64,000 nucleotides of DNA from Anabaena cylindrica PCC 7122 (GTDB lineage Bacteria; Cyanobacteriota; Cyanobacteriia; Cyanobacteriales; Nostocaceae): the NCBI RefSeq assembly GCF_000317695.1, contig NC_019771.1:6047501-6111500 (forward strand). Reading direction: 5' to 3'. Numbering within the stretch: position 1 is the stretch's first letter; every line of letters begins with the position of its first letter. The notes under the pieces were generated by a model that worked only from the letters and a program-made list of their open reading frames with translations, was not told the DNA's origin and did no database searches. Position numbers and translations under genes: made by a program. Below, one piece after another: positions 25,337 to 34,782 of the stretch.

Positions 25337-26641
25337 TTAAACGAGGACTTGTTGCCATTCTAAGCGATCAAGTGTCCGGGATCTTTCTAAAGCCCGTTCA
25401 AAACTATCTAGTTTGGCATCAATTGTCAAAGGTTCGCCTATGTAGCCTTGAATTGCTTCTTGGGTTTTCAAACCATTGCCAGTAATGTAAACCACTGTAG
25501 TTTCATCTGGATCAATTTTGCCAGCTTCTACCAATTTTTTCAGGACTGCAACTGTTGTACCGCCAGCTGTTTCGGTGAAGATACCTTCTGTTTCTGCCAG
25601 TAGCTTCATGCCTTCGATTATTTCTGCATCATTGACTGATTCAATGTTACCGCCAGTTTTCTGAGCTATTTCCACTGCATAAACGCCATCAGCTGGATTA
25701 CCAATAGCAATTGATTTTGCAATTGTGTTTGGTTTGACTGGCTGGATAAAGTCGCGTCCTTCTTTGAAGGCTTTAGCAATGGGAGAGCAACCTTCAGCTT
25801 GAGCGCCGCTGAAACGGACGTTTTTACCTTCTACCAAGCCGACTTCTACAAATTCTTTGAAACCTTTATAAATCTTGGTGAACAGAGAACCAGAGGCTAG
25901 GGGAGCAACTATATGATCTGGTAATTCCCAACCTAGTTGTTCTGCTACTTCAAAGCCTAATGTCTTGGAACCTTCGGAATAATAAGGGCGTAAATTAATA
26001 TTGACAAAACCCCAACCGTGTGTGTTGGCAACTTCTGAGCAGAGACGATTTACTTGATCATAATTGCCTTTGACAGCCATGAGGGTTGGGCTGTAAATTA
26101 AGCTACCGATTATTTTACCTGCTTCCAAGTCGGAGGGGATGAATACACAACAGTCTAAACCGGCATGGGCAGCGATCGCTGCTGTGGAATTTGCTAAGTT
26201 GCCTGTACTGGCACAAGAGACTGTAGTAAAACCTAATTCTCTAGCTCTACTAAGTGCAACTGACACCACCCGATCTTTGAAGCTCAGGGTGGGCATATTG
26301 ACGGCATCATTTTTAATATAAAGTTTATTTAATCCCAGGCGACGGGCGAGACGGTGCGATCGCACTAAGGGAGTCATCCCCGTTCCCACATCTATAACAT
26401 TATCAGTAGCAACTGGTAAAAATTGACGGTAGCGCCAAATTGAATTTGGCCCAGCTTGGATTTTTTCTCGGCTGACGGAAAGACGTAAAGCATCGTAGTC
26501 ATATTTGACTTCTAGCGGACCAAAGCACAATTCACAAACATGACTAGCTTTGAGTTCATATTCTGCTCCACATTCCTTACACTTCAAGGCTTGCAGTATA
26601 GAAGTGTTTGCTTGGTTTAAGTTTGCAATTGCCTGAGTCAT
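25337..26641 (-). CDS. thrC: Threonine synthase
   Basis: PLP enzyme that converts O-phosphohomoserine to threonine. An N-terminal zinc ribbon (C21-K-E-C24 and C36-E-L-C39) precedes the fold-type II domain. The PLP lysine is K122 in L-S-F-K-D-R, and the phosphate-binding stretch S-C-A-S-T-G-N-L-A-N-S is intact. The length of 434 residues and the ribbon are typical of the plant/cyanobacterial form, which in plants is SAM-regulated. It is flanked by two ubiquitin-like sulfur-carrier genes in the same orientation. This makes a role in O-phosphohomoserine-based sulfur chemistry worth considering, though threonine synthesis is the default. Confidence 0.93.
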   Translation of the reverse strand: MTQAIANLNQANTSILQALKCKECGAEYELKASHVCELCFGPLEVKYDYDALRLSVSREKIQAGPNSIWRYRQFLPVATDNVIDVGTGMTPLVRSHRLARRLGLNKLYIKNDAVNMPTLSFKDRVVSVALSRARELGFTTVSCASTGNLANSTAAIAAHAGLDCCVFIPSDLEAGKIIGSLIYSPTLMAVKGNYDQVNRLCSEVANTHGWGFVNINLRPYYSEGSKTLGFEVAEQLGWELPDHIVAPLASGSLFTKIYKGFKEFVEVGLVEGKNVRFSGAQAEGCSPIAKAFKEGRDFIQPVKPNTIAKSIAIGNPADGVYAVEIAQKTGGNIESVNDAEIIEGMKLLAETEGIFTETAGGTTVAVLKKLVEAGKIDPDETTVVYITGNGLKTQEAIQGYIGEPLTIDAKLDSFERALERSRTLDRLEWQQVLV

Positions 26642-26828
26642 AAACTAGCTGTCCCCGTATATCCGTCAACTTTGGATTACTCTAGCACGCCCTAAAATAC
26701 ACGTCAAACATACCCGACTATTTTTATCGGATATGTTTTCTATAACGAAAAGGTGGGGGAGATGAAGAGGATGAAAGACATAGGGGGGATGAGAACAGGA
26801 AAGTAACGAGTGTAAATCCGAGTCAATC

Positions 26829-26856
26829 ACTTGGTACTTGGTACTTGGTACTCGGT
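26829..26856. repeat. Short heptamer tandem repeat (ACTTGGT x4)
   Basis: Three exact ACTTGGT units and one ACTCGGT, in the short spacer between the second sulfur-carrier gene and thrC. It belongs to the STRR class of heptanucleotide repeats seen also at 28641, 28711, 52504 and 63174. Confidence 0.8.
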
Positions 26857-26865
26857 ACTCAATCC

Positions 26866-27126
26866 TCAGCCACCGCTAACGGGAGGAATGAGGACAACTT
26901 CATCACTATCTTCTAGTAGGGTGTCTGGTTCCACAAAGATTAAATTAATCCCAAAACGGGTAACATCACGCCATTGTGAGAGTTCTGGGTGTTCAGTAAT
27001 AAAGCGATCGCATACCGCCTTTACTGGTGTACCATCAGGAAAATCGAGTACTAGTTCACTCACACCATAAGCCTCTTGATAGGCAGCGAACAACTTAACG
27101 GTTACGGTAATTGCAGATTTCGACAT
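26866..27126 (-). CDS. MoaD/ThiS-like ubiquitin-fold sulfur carrier
   Basis: An 86-residue beta-grasp protein ending P-P-V-S-G-G, with the C-terminal diglycine needed for thiocarboxylate formation. The opening V-T-V-K-L-F-A-A-Y-Q-E-A and the end D-S-D-E-V-V-L-I-P-P-V-S-G-G are closest to MoaD, the small subunit of molybdopterin synthase. It lies 224 bases upstream of thrC on the same strand. No moaE or other molybdenum cofactor gene is in the window. Either a MoaD serving Moco synthesis at a distance, or a second carrier linked to thrC. Confidence 0.82.
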   Translation of the reverse strand: MSKSAITVTVKLFAAYQEAYGVSELVLDFPDGTPVKAVCDRFITEHPELSQWRDVTRFGINLIFVEPDTLLEDSDEVVLIPPVSGG

Positions 27127-27226
27127 ACAATTTTTCTACACCCTAATTCATTTCCTTATTTACCGGTCAAGAGTTTCTGTAAAATAACGTAATTATGTAA
27201 TTTTTTGTCAAGATGATGATCAAGTA

Positions 27227-27832
27227 TTAAAATTTAATCCCCAACTGCTGAAAGTCTTGCTGGATTTCGTTAAGCAGAGCTTTATTGTGAGGATCTGTCT
27301 TTAAAGCCTTTTTTAGATAAATTCTCGCTTTTGGCAATTGTTTATCAGCAATTAGCGCCCTTCCCCAGATTTGATAAGCGATCGCTTGCCATTGGCGCAC
27401 TTCTATATCTAGTGGTAATCTAGCAGCTAGAGCTTCCACAAGAGCGATCGCTTGAGGAAAACGTCTTGCTTGCAAAAACCGCTGCAACTGCTCATAAGTT
27501 TTCCACTTTAACCGTTGTTCTATATCCTCTAGAGTAGGTGGGTGGGGCATTACAGTTGTTGTTGCTGCTGACTCCTGAGATTCCACCTCAATATAACTAC
27601 GTACAGAAGTTGATGAACTACTGGATTTTGAGGTTATTGCCTCTGGCGGTATCACCGTTTGCAGGAATCTATAAGCCTCCGTCAAAGCAATAAATTTGTC
27701 TTTAGACTTTTCATCATCTGGGTTAATATCGGGGTGGTATTGCTGCACCAGTCGGCGGTAAGACGACTTAATTTCAGCAAAAGAGGCTCCCGACCTTAGT
27801 CCCAATAAACGGTAGCAATCTCCAAGGTCCAT
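27227..27832 (-). CDS. J-domain protein with C-terminal TPR-like region
   Basis: Type III DnaJ-like co-chaperone. The N-terminal J domain reads C-Y-R-L-L-G-L-R-S-G-A-S-F-A-E-I-K and contains the essential H33-P-D35 motif that stimulates DnaK ATPase. A Ser-rich linker follows, then a helical C-terminal region (residues 115-200) with TPR-like spacing (Q-A-I-A-L-V-E-A-L-A-A-R-L-P and K-A-R-I-Y-L-K-K-A-L-K-T-D-P). No zinc-finger or client-binding domain is present. It probably recruits DnaK to a specific client. It lies upstream of the sulfur-carrier gene with a 100-base gap. Confidence 0.88.
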   Translation of the reverse strand: MDLGDCYRLLGLRSGASFAEIKSSYRRLVQQYHPDINPDDEKSKDKFIALTEAYRFLQTVIPPEAITSKSSSSSTSVRSYIEVESQESAATTTVMPHPPTLEDIEQRLKWKTYEQLQRFLQARRFPQAIALVEALAARLPLDIEVRQWQAIAYQIWGRALIADKQLPKARIYLKKALKTDPHNKALLNEIQQDFQQLGIKF

Positions 27833-28018
27833 CTTGAGCTATCAGTGAGCAAATAATTTATTTTAGTTATTAGCATTAAAGCTTAAATCTAAATAATAAA
27901 AACTAAATTTATAGTTTAAAGTTCAAAATTGACACTTTTTAGGGATTGGGGAGATGAGGGAGAGTACTTATAATGCATTTGCCTCCTCTGCCCCCTGCTC
28001 CCTGCCCCCTGCCTCACT

Positions 28019-28612
28019 CTACGGGCGTTCTTCAATCACACGGTCAATTAAGCCGTATTCCTTAGCTTCTTGAGCAGACATGAAAAAGTCACGATCCATG
28101 TCTTTTTCAATTTTGGCTAAAGTTTGGCCAGTGTTATCAACATAAATTTGATTTAACTGGTGACGAATGCGGATAATTTCTCTAGCTTCAATTTCGATAT
28201 CAGATGCTTGACCACGAGTACCACCGGAAGGCTGGTGAATCATAATCCGGGAGTGAGGTAGAGCCATGCGTTTGCCCTTAGTTCCAGCTGCTAACAGGAA
28301 AGAACCCATTGAAGCAGCTAACCCAACGCAAATGGTGACAACATCAGATTTGATGTGTTGCATGGTGTCATAAATTGCCAAACCAGATGTTACCATGCCA
28401 CCTGGGGAATTGATGTATAAGAAAATATCCTTACCTGGATCATCTGAGTCCAAATAAAGCATGATGGCAATAATTTGGTTAGCGATTTCGTCATCAACGT
28501 CTCTTCCCAGAAAAATGATTCTCTCCCTGGAAAGGCGATCGTAAATACTAATCCAGTCTGTATACTGTCCTCCGGGCATCCGGTAAGGAACTTTAGGAAC
28601 GCCTATAGGCAT
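28019..28612 (-). CDS. clpP: ATP-dependent Clp protease proteolytic subunit (ClpP3 type)
   Basis: Serine peptidase subunit of a Clp protease in the cytoplasm. The catalytic triad is intact: S101 in G-L-A-A-S-M-G-S, H126 in I-M-I-H-Q-P-S-G and D175 in M-D-R-D-F-F-M. It is directly downstream of clpR on the same strand with a 121-base gap holding heptamer repeats. In cyanobacteria the ClpP3 and ClpR subunits form one mixed core that works with ClpC, and this gene order matches that pair. The length of 197 residues is normal. Confidence 0.95.
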   Translation of the reverse strand: MPIGVPKVPYRMPGGQYTDWISIYDRLSRERIIFLGRDVDDEIANQIIAIMLYLDSDDPGKDIFLYINSPGGMVTSGLAIYDTMQHIKSDVVTICVGLAASMGSFLLAAGTKGKRMALPHSRIMIHQPSGGTRGQASDIEIEAREIIRIRHQLNQIYVDNTGQTLAKIEKDMDRDFFMSAQEAKEYGLIDRVIEERP

Positions 28613-28640
28613 TTTCGTTACTCCGTTTGTAATTAGTCAA

Positions 28641-28731
28641 GGGAATAGGGAATAGGGAATAGGGAATAGGGGAATAGGGAATAGGGAAAATAAACTTTTG
28701 CCTTTTTTCTGTCACCTGTCACCTGTCACCT
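28641..28731. repeat. Two heptamer tandem repeats (GGGAATA and GTCACCT) between clpR and clpP
   Basis: GGGAATA occurs about six times from 28641 (one unit with an extra G, the last changed to GGGAAAA). GTCACCT occurs three times at 28711-28731. They fill the spacer of the clpR-clpP pair and would be transcribed with it, so they may alter mRNA spacing between the two genes. Confidence 0.85.
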
Positions 28732-28733
28732 TC

Positions 28734-29396
28734 TTAAAGCACACTTGCAGGGAGTGGGGGATTGGCGAGTTCTTCTTTCTCAAACACGCGGTCAATCAAA
28801 CCGTACTCCTTCGCTTGGTAAGGAGTCATGTAGAAAAGACGATCCATATCCTTGGAGATTTTTGCTACTTCCTGTCCCGTGGTATGAGAGAGAATATCAA
28901 GCATTGATGCTTTGTTTGCCAAAACTTCCTTAGCCCGAATTTGAATATCCGTTGCTTGGCCTTGGGCGTAGCTCTTTGGCTGATGCAGGATAATATTGGA
29001 ATTGGGCAAACTAGCACGACAACCTTTTGTACCAGCACTTAGAAGCATCGCCGCCATACCCATTGCCGAACCTATGCAGATAGTGTGGATGGGGGGCTTA
29101 ATGTATTTCATGGTGTCATAGATAGCGAAGGCTTCGGTTTCAAAACCGATAGGTTCGCCACTGTAACCAGATGTGCCTGTTGAGTTGATGTAGATTTTAA
29201 TTGGTTTTTCGGGGTCGTCGGATTGTAAATAAAGCAATTGAGCGACTATCAATTCCGTGACAGCAGGAACCAGTGGCATTCCTAGATAGACGATTCGCTC
29301 CTTCAATAGCAGGGAAGGTAAATCTGGCGGTGGTGTCCGGTAGAAATTATCGCCGTAATAGGGGGCTTGTACAGCCTTGATGGGGGAAATGTCCAT
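28734..29396 (-). CDS. clpR: ClpR, catalytically inactive Clp protease subunit
   Basis: ClpP paralogue without a proteolytic site, found in cyanobacteria and plastids. Where ClpP has G-x-A-A-S-M-G, this protein has G-S-A-M-G113-M-A, with Gly in place of the nucleophilic Ser. The equivalent of the His (I-I-L-H-Q-P) remains. An extra segment T-G-T-S-G-Y-S-G-E-P-I-G is the typical ClpR insertion near residue 75. It forms a mixed ring with the clpP product encoded next. Loss of the Ser is normal for the family, not a sign of decay. Confidence 0.95.
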   Translation of the reverse strand: MDISPIKAVQAPYYGDNFYRTPPPDLPSLLLKERIVYLGMPLVPAVTELIVAQLLYLQSDDPEKPIKIYINSTGTSGYSGEPIGFETEAFAIYDTMKYIKPPIHTICIGSAMGMAAMLLSAGTKGCRASLPNSNIILHQPKSYAQGQATDIQIRAKEVLANKASMLDILSHTTGQEVAKISKDMDRLFYMTPYQAKEYGLIDRVFEKEELANPPLPASVL

Positions 29397-29593
29397 AGCA
29401 ACTGAATCGCCTGAAACTATGCCGTTAACTGTATTACATCCTAGCGCGATGTTTGGGTGATTTAGGGTGTGGATTTCTCACTCATGGTCAATATAGCTGG
29501 ATTGCGGGGATGGATGCTTTGAATATTATGCTATTTTTTCAATAAATAAGGTGTAGACAATGGGTCTGTAGAGACAATACTACACTTTAGTTT

Positions 29594-31879
29594 CTATTTT
29601 GCTTCACCAATTAAAATGAAGGCTGCCCAATCTTTTGGATCTGGATGATGTGTTTTTGTTTTTAACATTGCTATTCTTAATGCTTTGGCTTTATCAGGGT
29701 TTCTATGTAAAAATTCTTGATAAAATTCTTTCATTAATAGTGCTGTAGGGGCATCTGGAACTGACCAGAAGGAGACAATGACACTAGGAACACCTGTAGC
29801 GATAAGGGAGCGAGATAAACCTACTACTCCATCTATAGTTAGTCTACCTCGTCCTGTATCACAAGCACTTAAAATAACTAATTCTGCATTTAAGCGCAGG
29901 TTAAGAATTTCTTCAGCAGTAAGAAAACCGTTATCTCTGGGTGAGGGAGTAAGTGCGATCGCACCTGGTATTTTTCCCCCTGTGAGATCACTCAATAATG
30001 CGTGAGTAGCTAAATGAATAATTCTCGCTTTGGGCATTAATTCTACAACTTTTTGTTTTGTTGCTTCTTTGCCGATGAGCAGTTTCGTTTGATAGGGTAA
30101 TAAGTTAGCGATCGCTTCTGCTTCTATCTTGGCATTCGGTAAACTCGGCAACCTTCCTATAGAATCCAAAAACGGCATAGTCGGATCACCTACTACTACC
30201 GCTTGTTTCAATCCAGCTTTCTGCACTTTTCGTCGTTGTTGATTAGTAAAATTCAACACCTGTATAGAAGGAGCAGTTAAAATTGTATGTTTGTCAATTA
30301 AATAATTACCTTGATTATCTTGCAGTGCTGCAAAAGGAACAAGAAATAATACTCTCTCTGGAATAAATATTACTTTAGCGTCAGGATTTGTTGGTAAAAA
30401 TTCGGCAATTGGTTCAATCAGCAATTCATGTAATTTTTTTAAACTTGGATATATTGATTTATCTGTAATTATTTCGGTCAGTAAGTATTCTTTTGCTGGT
30501 CTGTCATTATTATCAGCATTAACTGGACGTAAAAATATAGTACCTTTTTGTTGATCAATTCTCTCTACTTTATATTTAAACTCAATAGGTCTACCTTCTA
30601 ATCTTACTATTTCTCCTATTTGGGGAGTTGCTCGATTAGGAATACCGCGACCAGAATCTATTCTTAAAGATTGACGCATTTCTACAATCAATTCTTGCAA
30701 AGGAGCATTGGTGCGATTGTAATTGGCTAATCCTGCTTTAAAATCACTACGACGAAACTTAACTTGACCATTAGGTTGAATCACCCAAATAAATATTTCT
30801 CCTAGTTCCAGCTTCCCGATACCTTTATCTATTTTTTGATCTTCTATGATTGAATATTCTACTATGGTTGCTTGTTGCTCTTGGGCAATTTTCTTTAATA
30901 ATTCAATATTAGGAAGAGATGAACTCTGGGCAGTAGAATATCCTGGAAAACGTTGATTTAACAATTCCAAAAAAGCTTTTGTTCTTACCCTTTCAGATAT
31001 TTCTAGTGCTTGTTCATATCTATTTTCAGCTACTAAAACTCTTTGGAGTGTGCGATAAATTAAACTTTGTTGTACTTCTCCAATCGTAATTTTTTCCGCA
31101 TCTGTATTAGTAGCTTGACTAATTAATGATTCCCAATTTTCAATTCCTTGATAAAGTGTGTCTTTGGCATCTTTGAGTCTATTAGCTCGAAAAAAAGCAT
31201 ATCCCAAATCATGCAAAAACGAAAAATTTTGTTGAGGTGAATTCATCAGTTTAGCAACTTTCCAAGCTTGCTGTAAATAATCTAGAGACTTGGGAAAATT
31301 ATTTTGCTTGCTGTATACGAAACTTAAACCTCGTAGAGAACCAGACATTAACCAATAATCATTTACTTGTCTAGCTAACGCTAAACTTTTTTCATAAGCT
31401 GTTATTGCGAGTTCATAATTCCCTAATCGGTGATAAACGTTACCTAAATTCAACCAAGTTATTGTTTCTCCATCTTTTTCCTGCAATTGATGTCTAATTT
31501 TTAAACTCTGCTCAAAAAATTTCACTGCTTCTAAATAAGCTTGATAATTACCAAAATCACCTAACATAGTATAGACATTAGCTAAATTCATTAGAGCTAA
31601 ACTTTCAGCGTGTGCATCTCTTTCTCTTCTAGCTACTGCTAAACTTTCCTCAAATATTTTTATGGCTTGTTGAGGAGTGAAATCATTAATAGGATAAATT
31701 TGTGATGGGTTAGGAACCTTGTAATTTCTGCCAAAAGGATCTGTAATTGTGGCATCTTCAGGTATAGGTATAATAATTTGATCGGAATTTTGAGCTAAAA
31801 CTTTTGCTGAATAAAAAGTATTGCAAGTAATAACTAAAGTCAAGAGCGTAAAAAATCGTTTTAACATCAGCATATTCAT
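29594..31879 (-). CDS. Exported TPR-CHAT domain protein
   Basis: A 761-residue protein with a Sec signal peptide (M-L-K-R-F-F-T-L-L-T-L-V-I, cleaved near V-L-A-Q). Four to five TPR repeats follow (residues 65-270: A-L-M-N-L-A-N-V-Y, T-W-L-N-L-G-N-V-Y-H), then a C-terminal CHAT domain of the caspase clan. The catalytic dyad is intact: H626 in H-L-A-T-H-A and C673 in L-S-A-C673-D-T-G-R-G. CHAT proteases are effectors in bacterial defence or cell-death modules, usually cytoplasmic; a signal peptide puts this one in the periplasm or outside. It is the last gene of a four-gene operon. Confidence 0.9.
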   Translation of the reverse strand: MNMLMLKRFFTLLTLVITCNTFYSAKVLAQNSDQIIIPIPEDATITDPFGRNYKVPNPSQIYPINDFTPQQAIKIFEESLAVARRERDAHAESLALMNLANVYTMLGDFGNYQAYLEAVKFFEQSLKIRHQLQEKDGETITWLNLGNVYHRLGNYELAITAYEKSLALARQVNDYWLMSGSLRGLSFVYSKQNNFPKSLDYLQQAWKVAKLMNSPQQNFSFLHDLGYAFFRANRLKDAKDTLYQGIENWESLISQATNTDAEKITIGEVQQSLIYRTLQRVLVAENRYEQALEISERVRTKAFLELLNQRFPGYSTAQSSSLPNIELLKKIAQEQQATIVEYSIIEDQKIDKGIGKLELGEIFIWVIQPNGQVKFRRSDFKAGLANYNRTNAPLQELIVEMRQSLRIDSGRGIPNRATPQIGEIVRLEGRPIEFKYKVERIDQQKGTIFLRPVNADNNDRPAKEYLLTEIITDKSIYPSLKKLHELLIEPIAEFLPTNPDAKVIFIPERVLFLVPFAALQDNQGNYLIDKHTILTAPSIQVLNFTNQQRRKVQKAGLKQAVVVGDPTMPFLDSIGRLPSLPNAKIEAEAIANLLPYQTKLLIGKEATKQKVVELMPKARIIHLATHALLSDLTGGKIPGAIALTPSPRDNGFLTAEEILNLRLNAELVILSACDTGRGRLTIDGVVGLSRSLIATGVPSVIVSFWSVPDAPTALLMKEFYQEFLHRNPDKAKALRIAMLKTKTHHPDPKDWAAFILIGEAK

Positions 31880-31906
31880 AATTTTCTCAAAAAACCTGAG
31901 TAATAT

Positions 31907-32605
31907 TTACTTAACAATTGGTTCAGAAATAAATTTATCTAAATCTACATCTTTATCCCGTAATAAAGTTTTCCAATCAGCTTGTACTTGAGGATTTTGA
32001 GGTTGGATGCGGTATAGTTCTGCTAAATCAGTAAAAAGATCATGCCACACACCATATTCTGCATAAATTATCAAGCGATCGCGCACTGTCTTGGCTTGAT
32101 TAATTTTCTTTTCTAGATCATCAGATACTTGTACACGCTTAATCCACCAGTTGACATAATATTTACAATTATTTTCATCGGTGCTAAACCAAAAATCCCA
32201 TCCATAGGTTTTTCCACTTACTAAATTTGGTGCATTTTCAGGTAAACGAACCCCAATAATTCCTGGTGTATTTTTCAACTGAAAACTAGTTTCATAAACT
32301 TTATTTTGTTGTCCATTCCAAATAATCAATCTTGCCGAATGTGGTAACTTAGCAGAATAAGGAACATATACCCAAAAAGTCGGACGTTCATTAATAGTTA
32401 ATCCCAGATCATATTTAGGTTTAAAAGCCGTCATTTGCTCAGATTTACATCCCGGACGAGTTCCTAGTGGTTTTGTAGGTGGTGGTTCATCCTCACTTTT
32501 TGGTGGTTTATAATCTAATATAGTTTGTGCAAATGATGGGTAATTAAAGCCAAAAAATCCTAAAGCTAACATCAACCAAGAGAAAGATATGAATTTATAT
32601 TTCAT
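31907..32605 (-). CDS. DUF928 family exported protein
   Basis: A 232-residue protein with a signal peptide (F-I-S-F-S-W-L-M-L-A-L-G-F-F-G-F, cleaved near S-F-A-Q). The DUF928 signature follows: P-L-G-T-R-P-G-C, R-P-T-F-W-V-Y-V-P-Y, then L-I-I-W-N-G-Q-Q-N-K-V-Y-E and Y-G-W-D-F-W-F-S-T-D. The function is unknown; these proteins are frequent in cyanobacteria beside CHAT, CHASE2 and adhesin-type genes. The gaps to its neighbours are 2 and 27 bases, so it is surely in the same transcript. It is likely periplasmic, where it could meet the CHAT protein and the CHASE2 domain. Confidence 0.85.
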   Translation of the reverse strand: MKYKFISFSWLMLALGFFGFNYPSFAQTILDYKPPKSEDEPPPTKPLGTRPGCKSEQMTAFKPKYDLGLTINERPTFWVYVPYSAKLPHSARLIIWNGQQNKVYETSFQLKNTPGIIGVRLPENAPNLVSGKTYGWDFWFSTDENNCKYYVNWWIKRVQVSDDLEKKINQAKTVRDRLIIYAEYGVWHDLFTDLAELYRIQPQNPQVQADWKTLLRDKDVDLDKFISEPIVK

Positions 32606-32607
32606 AT

Positions 32608-34737
32608 TTATTTACCAATCACTAAACTAGAAAAATTTACTGCTTTATTTGTAGAATTTTTTAGTAATAAGCCAGCTAAACTTGTTGAAATTAAACCTAA
32701 AGCTGATGGTAATAAAGGAATCAAAAATCCTTGTGAGAAAATAATATAACATAATATGTATAATATAGAAATTAGGCTACATATACCTATATATAACTCT
32801 AACCAAGACCGGAAATGCCAAGCTAATAAACTACCTAAAATAGACCATCCATGTATCCATGCGATCTCAGACCATTGAGTCCAAACTGATAATAAAATTC
32901 GATGATCAATTACTGTACTCAGAATTTGACTAGTCATATGTGCTTGCATCGTTAAAGCTGATATTTCACCGTCAGAAAATACTTTATTAATATCAGGAAC
33001 TTTAAACTTAGGTGCATTTTGGTCAGTCATACCAATCAAAACAATGCGACCTTTAACTAAATTTGATTTAACCTTACCTTCTAATAATTCACTGATAGAT
33101 ACTGTATCAGCAATATTCTTGGTTTGACGAAAATTTAATAGAATTTGCTCACCACCTAATTGAGATTTTAGATACATACCAGGAGTTAGCTTTAAGGGTT
33201 TAAAAATGGCATTACCTAATTGTAAATAACCATCTGCTGTTGTTTGTGCGTAGATACCTTGTGCTTGTAAATAACGTTCTGCCAGTACAAAACTTAAAGA
33301 TTGTCGTGTTGAACATTTGGAACTGGAAACTAGAGGTAAAAATAATAAATTTCGGCGATAAATTCCATCAGCATCTTCAATTCCATCATTAAAACTAATT
33401 CTTGCTTCTGGAACACCAAAAGGAGGAGAAATTCCTGGTGCTTCTGGAGAATTTTTACCACTAACAAAACAAGTAGTAATTAATTTTTGATTATTTTGCC
33501 ATTGGGGTAATAATAATTTGGCATCATTTTTAATTGGAAAATCCCGATATATATTTAAACCAATCACTTCCGGTTGATAAGATTCTAATGTTTGCAAAAC
33601 TTTTAATAAAATTTCATCTGGTAACGGATATTTGTATTTACTAATTTCTGATTCACCTGCTGTCACTAATAAAATTCGATCATCTTTATTTTCCAGAGGA
33701 CGTAATGATAAGAATTGGTCGAAAGCTTTTAGTTCCCAAAAATGCAACCAACCCAATGATCTAATTCCTATAACTATACTTGTTATTAATACTTGACTCG
33801 CCATTGTGTACAACAATCGAATATTATAAATATTGTTTAATTTTGAATGCTTAATTTTATTCAAAAAATAATTTTCTTGCCTTTTTTCTAAAACTATTAA
33901 ATTTGATAATGTTTTCTTAATTTCTTCAATATTAGATGGTCTATCTTGTGGATACACAGCTATTAAATTATCAATTAAATCAGCAAACTCTGAAGATATT
34001 TGTGGCGCTTTATTTCGCCAAATTAACTCATCATTAACTTCCTCTTGAGGAAGTTGAGCAGGAATTAGACCTGTTAACAAAAACACCATAGTTCTTCCAA
34101 GAGCAAATAAATCTGATTGCGGTAAAGCTTTACCATTAATTTGTTCTTGAGGTGTGTAACCTTCAGGTGAAATTAAAATAGTAATGTCATGGCTAGCCGC
34201 TAGTTTGTGTAATAGTGTATATGTAATTTCTCTGACTGCACCAAAATCAATTAAGACCAATTTACCATCTGGTTTAATTATAATGTTGGCAGGTTTAATA
34301 TCTCGATGAAAATATTGATTTTGATGCAGATAATTGAGAATTATTAATAATTGATTGAGCCAATCAACAGCCAAATCTTGATTAATTGGTTGCATATTTC
34401 TTTTGTGCATCCAATCTTTTAAATTCTCTCCATGAATTTTTTCCATAACTAAGCAATAGTATTGCTCATCAGTTGAATGAGTCCAGATAAAATAGCCATC
34501 ATTGTCTACTTTAGGAATTCCTGGATGATTTAACTGCATTAATACTGATGCTTCTCTCATAAAGAGTGATAAAGCGGTTTGTCTTTGAGAGGAATTACTA
34601 AAATTTTTCAAATCTAAGACTTTTAAAACTTTAATTTTACCCCTATCATCAATTTCAAAAGTTTTTCCAAATCCACCTTGACCTATTTGTTTGATAACCC
34701 GATAGCGATTTTTGATGATTAACCCTGGATTAAACAT
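32608..34737 (-). CDS. Serine/threonine protein kinase with CHASE2 sensor
   Basis: A 709-residue transmembrane kinase. The kinase domain is N-terminal: P-loop I-G-Q-G-G-F-G-K, catalytic H144-R-D146-I-K-P-A-N and D164-F-G, all intact. A membrane helix near residues 310-325 leads to a CHASE2 extracytoplasmic sensor (about 330-610: F-W-E-L-K-A-F-D-Q-F-L-S-L-R-P and P-E-V-I-G-L-N-I-Y-R-D-F-P). Three C-terminal helices follow (about 620-700). It should sense an unknown periplasmic signal and phosphorylate cytoplasmic targets, perhaps the NB-ARC protein encoded just upstream in the same operon. Confidence 0.92.
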   Translation of the reverse strand: MFNPGLIIKNRYRVIKQIGQGGFGKTFEIDDRGKIKVLKVLDLKNFSNSSQRQTALSLFMREASVLMQLNHPGIPKVDNDGYFIWTHSTDEQYYCLVMEKIHGENLKDWMHKRNMQPINQDLAVDWLNQLLIILNYLHQNQYFHRDIKPANIIIKPDGKLVLIDFGAVREITYTLLHKLAASHDITILISPEGYTPQEQINGKALPQSDLFALGRTMVFLLTGLIPAQLPQEEVNDELIWRNKAPQISSEFADLIDNLIAVYPQDRPSNIEEIKKTLSNLIVLEKRQENYFLNKIKHSKLNNIYNIRLLYTMASQVLITSIVIGIRSLGWLHFWELKAFDQFLSLRPLENKDDRILLVTAGESEISKYKYPLPDEILLKVLQTLESYQPEVIGLNIYRDFPIKNDAKLLLPQWQNNQKLITTCFVSGKNSPEAPGISPPFGVPEARISFNDGIEDADGIYRRNLLFLPLVSSSKCSTRQSLSFVLAERYLQAQGIYAQTTADGYLQLGNAIFKPLKLTPGMYLKSQLGGEQILLNFRQTKNIADTVSISELLEGKVKSNLVKGRIVLIGMTDQNAPKFKVPDINKVFSDGEISALTMQAHMTSQILSTVIDHRILLSVWTQWSEIAWIHGWSILGSLLAWHFRSWLELYIGICSLISILYILCYIIFSQGFLIPLLPSALGLISTSLAGLLLKNSTNKAVNFSSLVIGK

Positions 34738-34782
34738 AATGTTGGATCATTTGAACTATAGGAAGAATATTAATTATTATGG

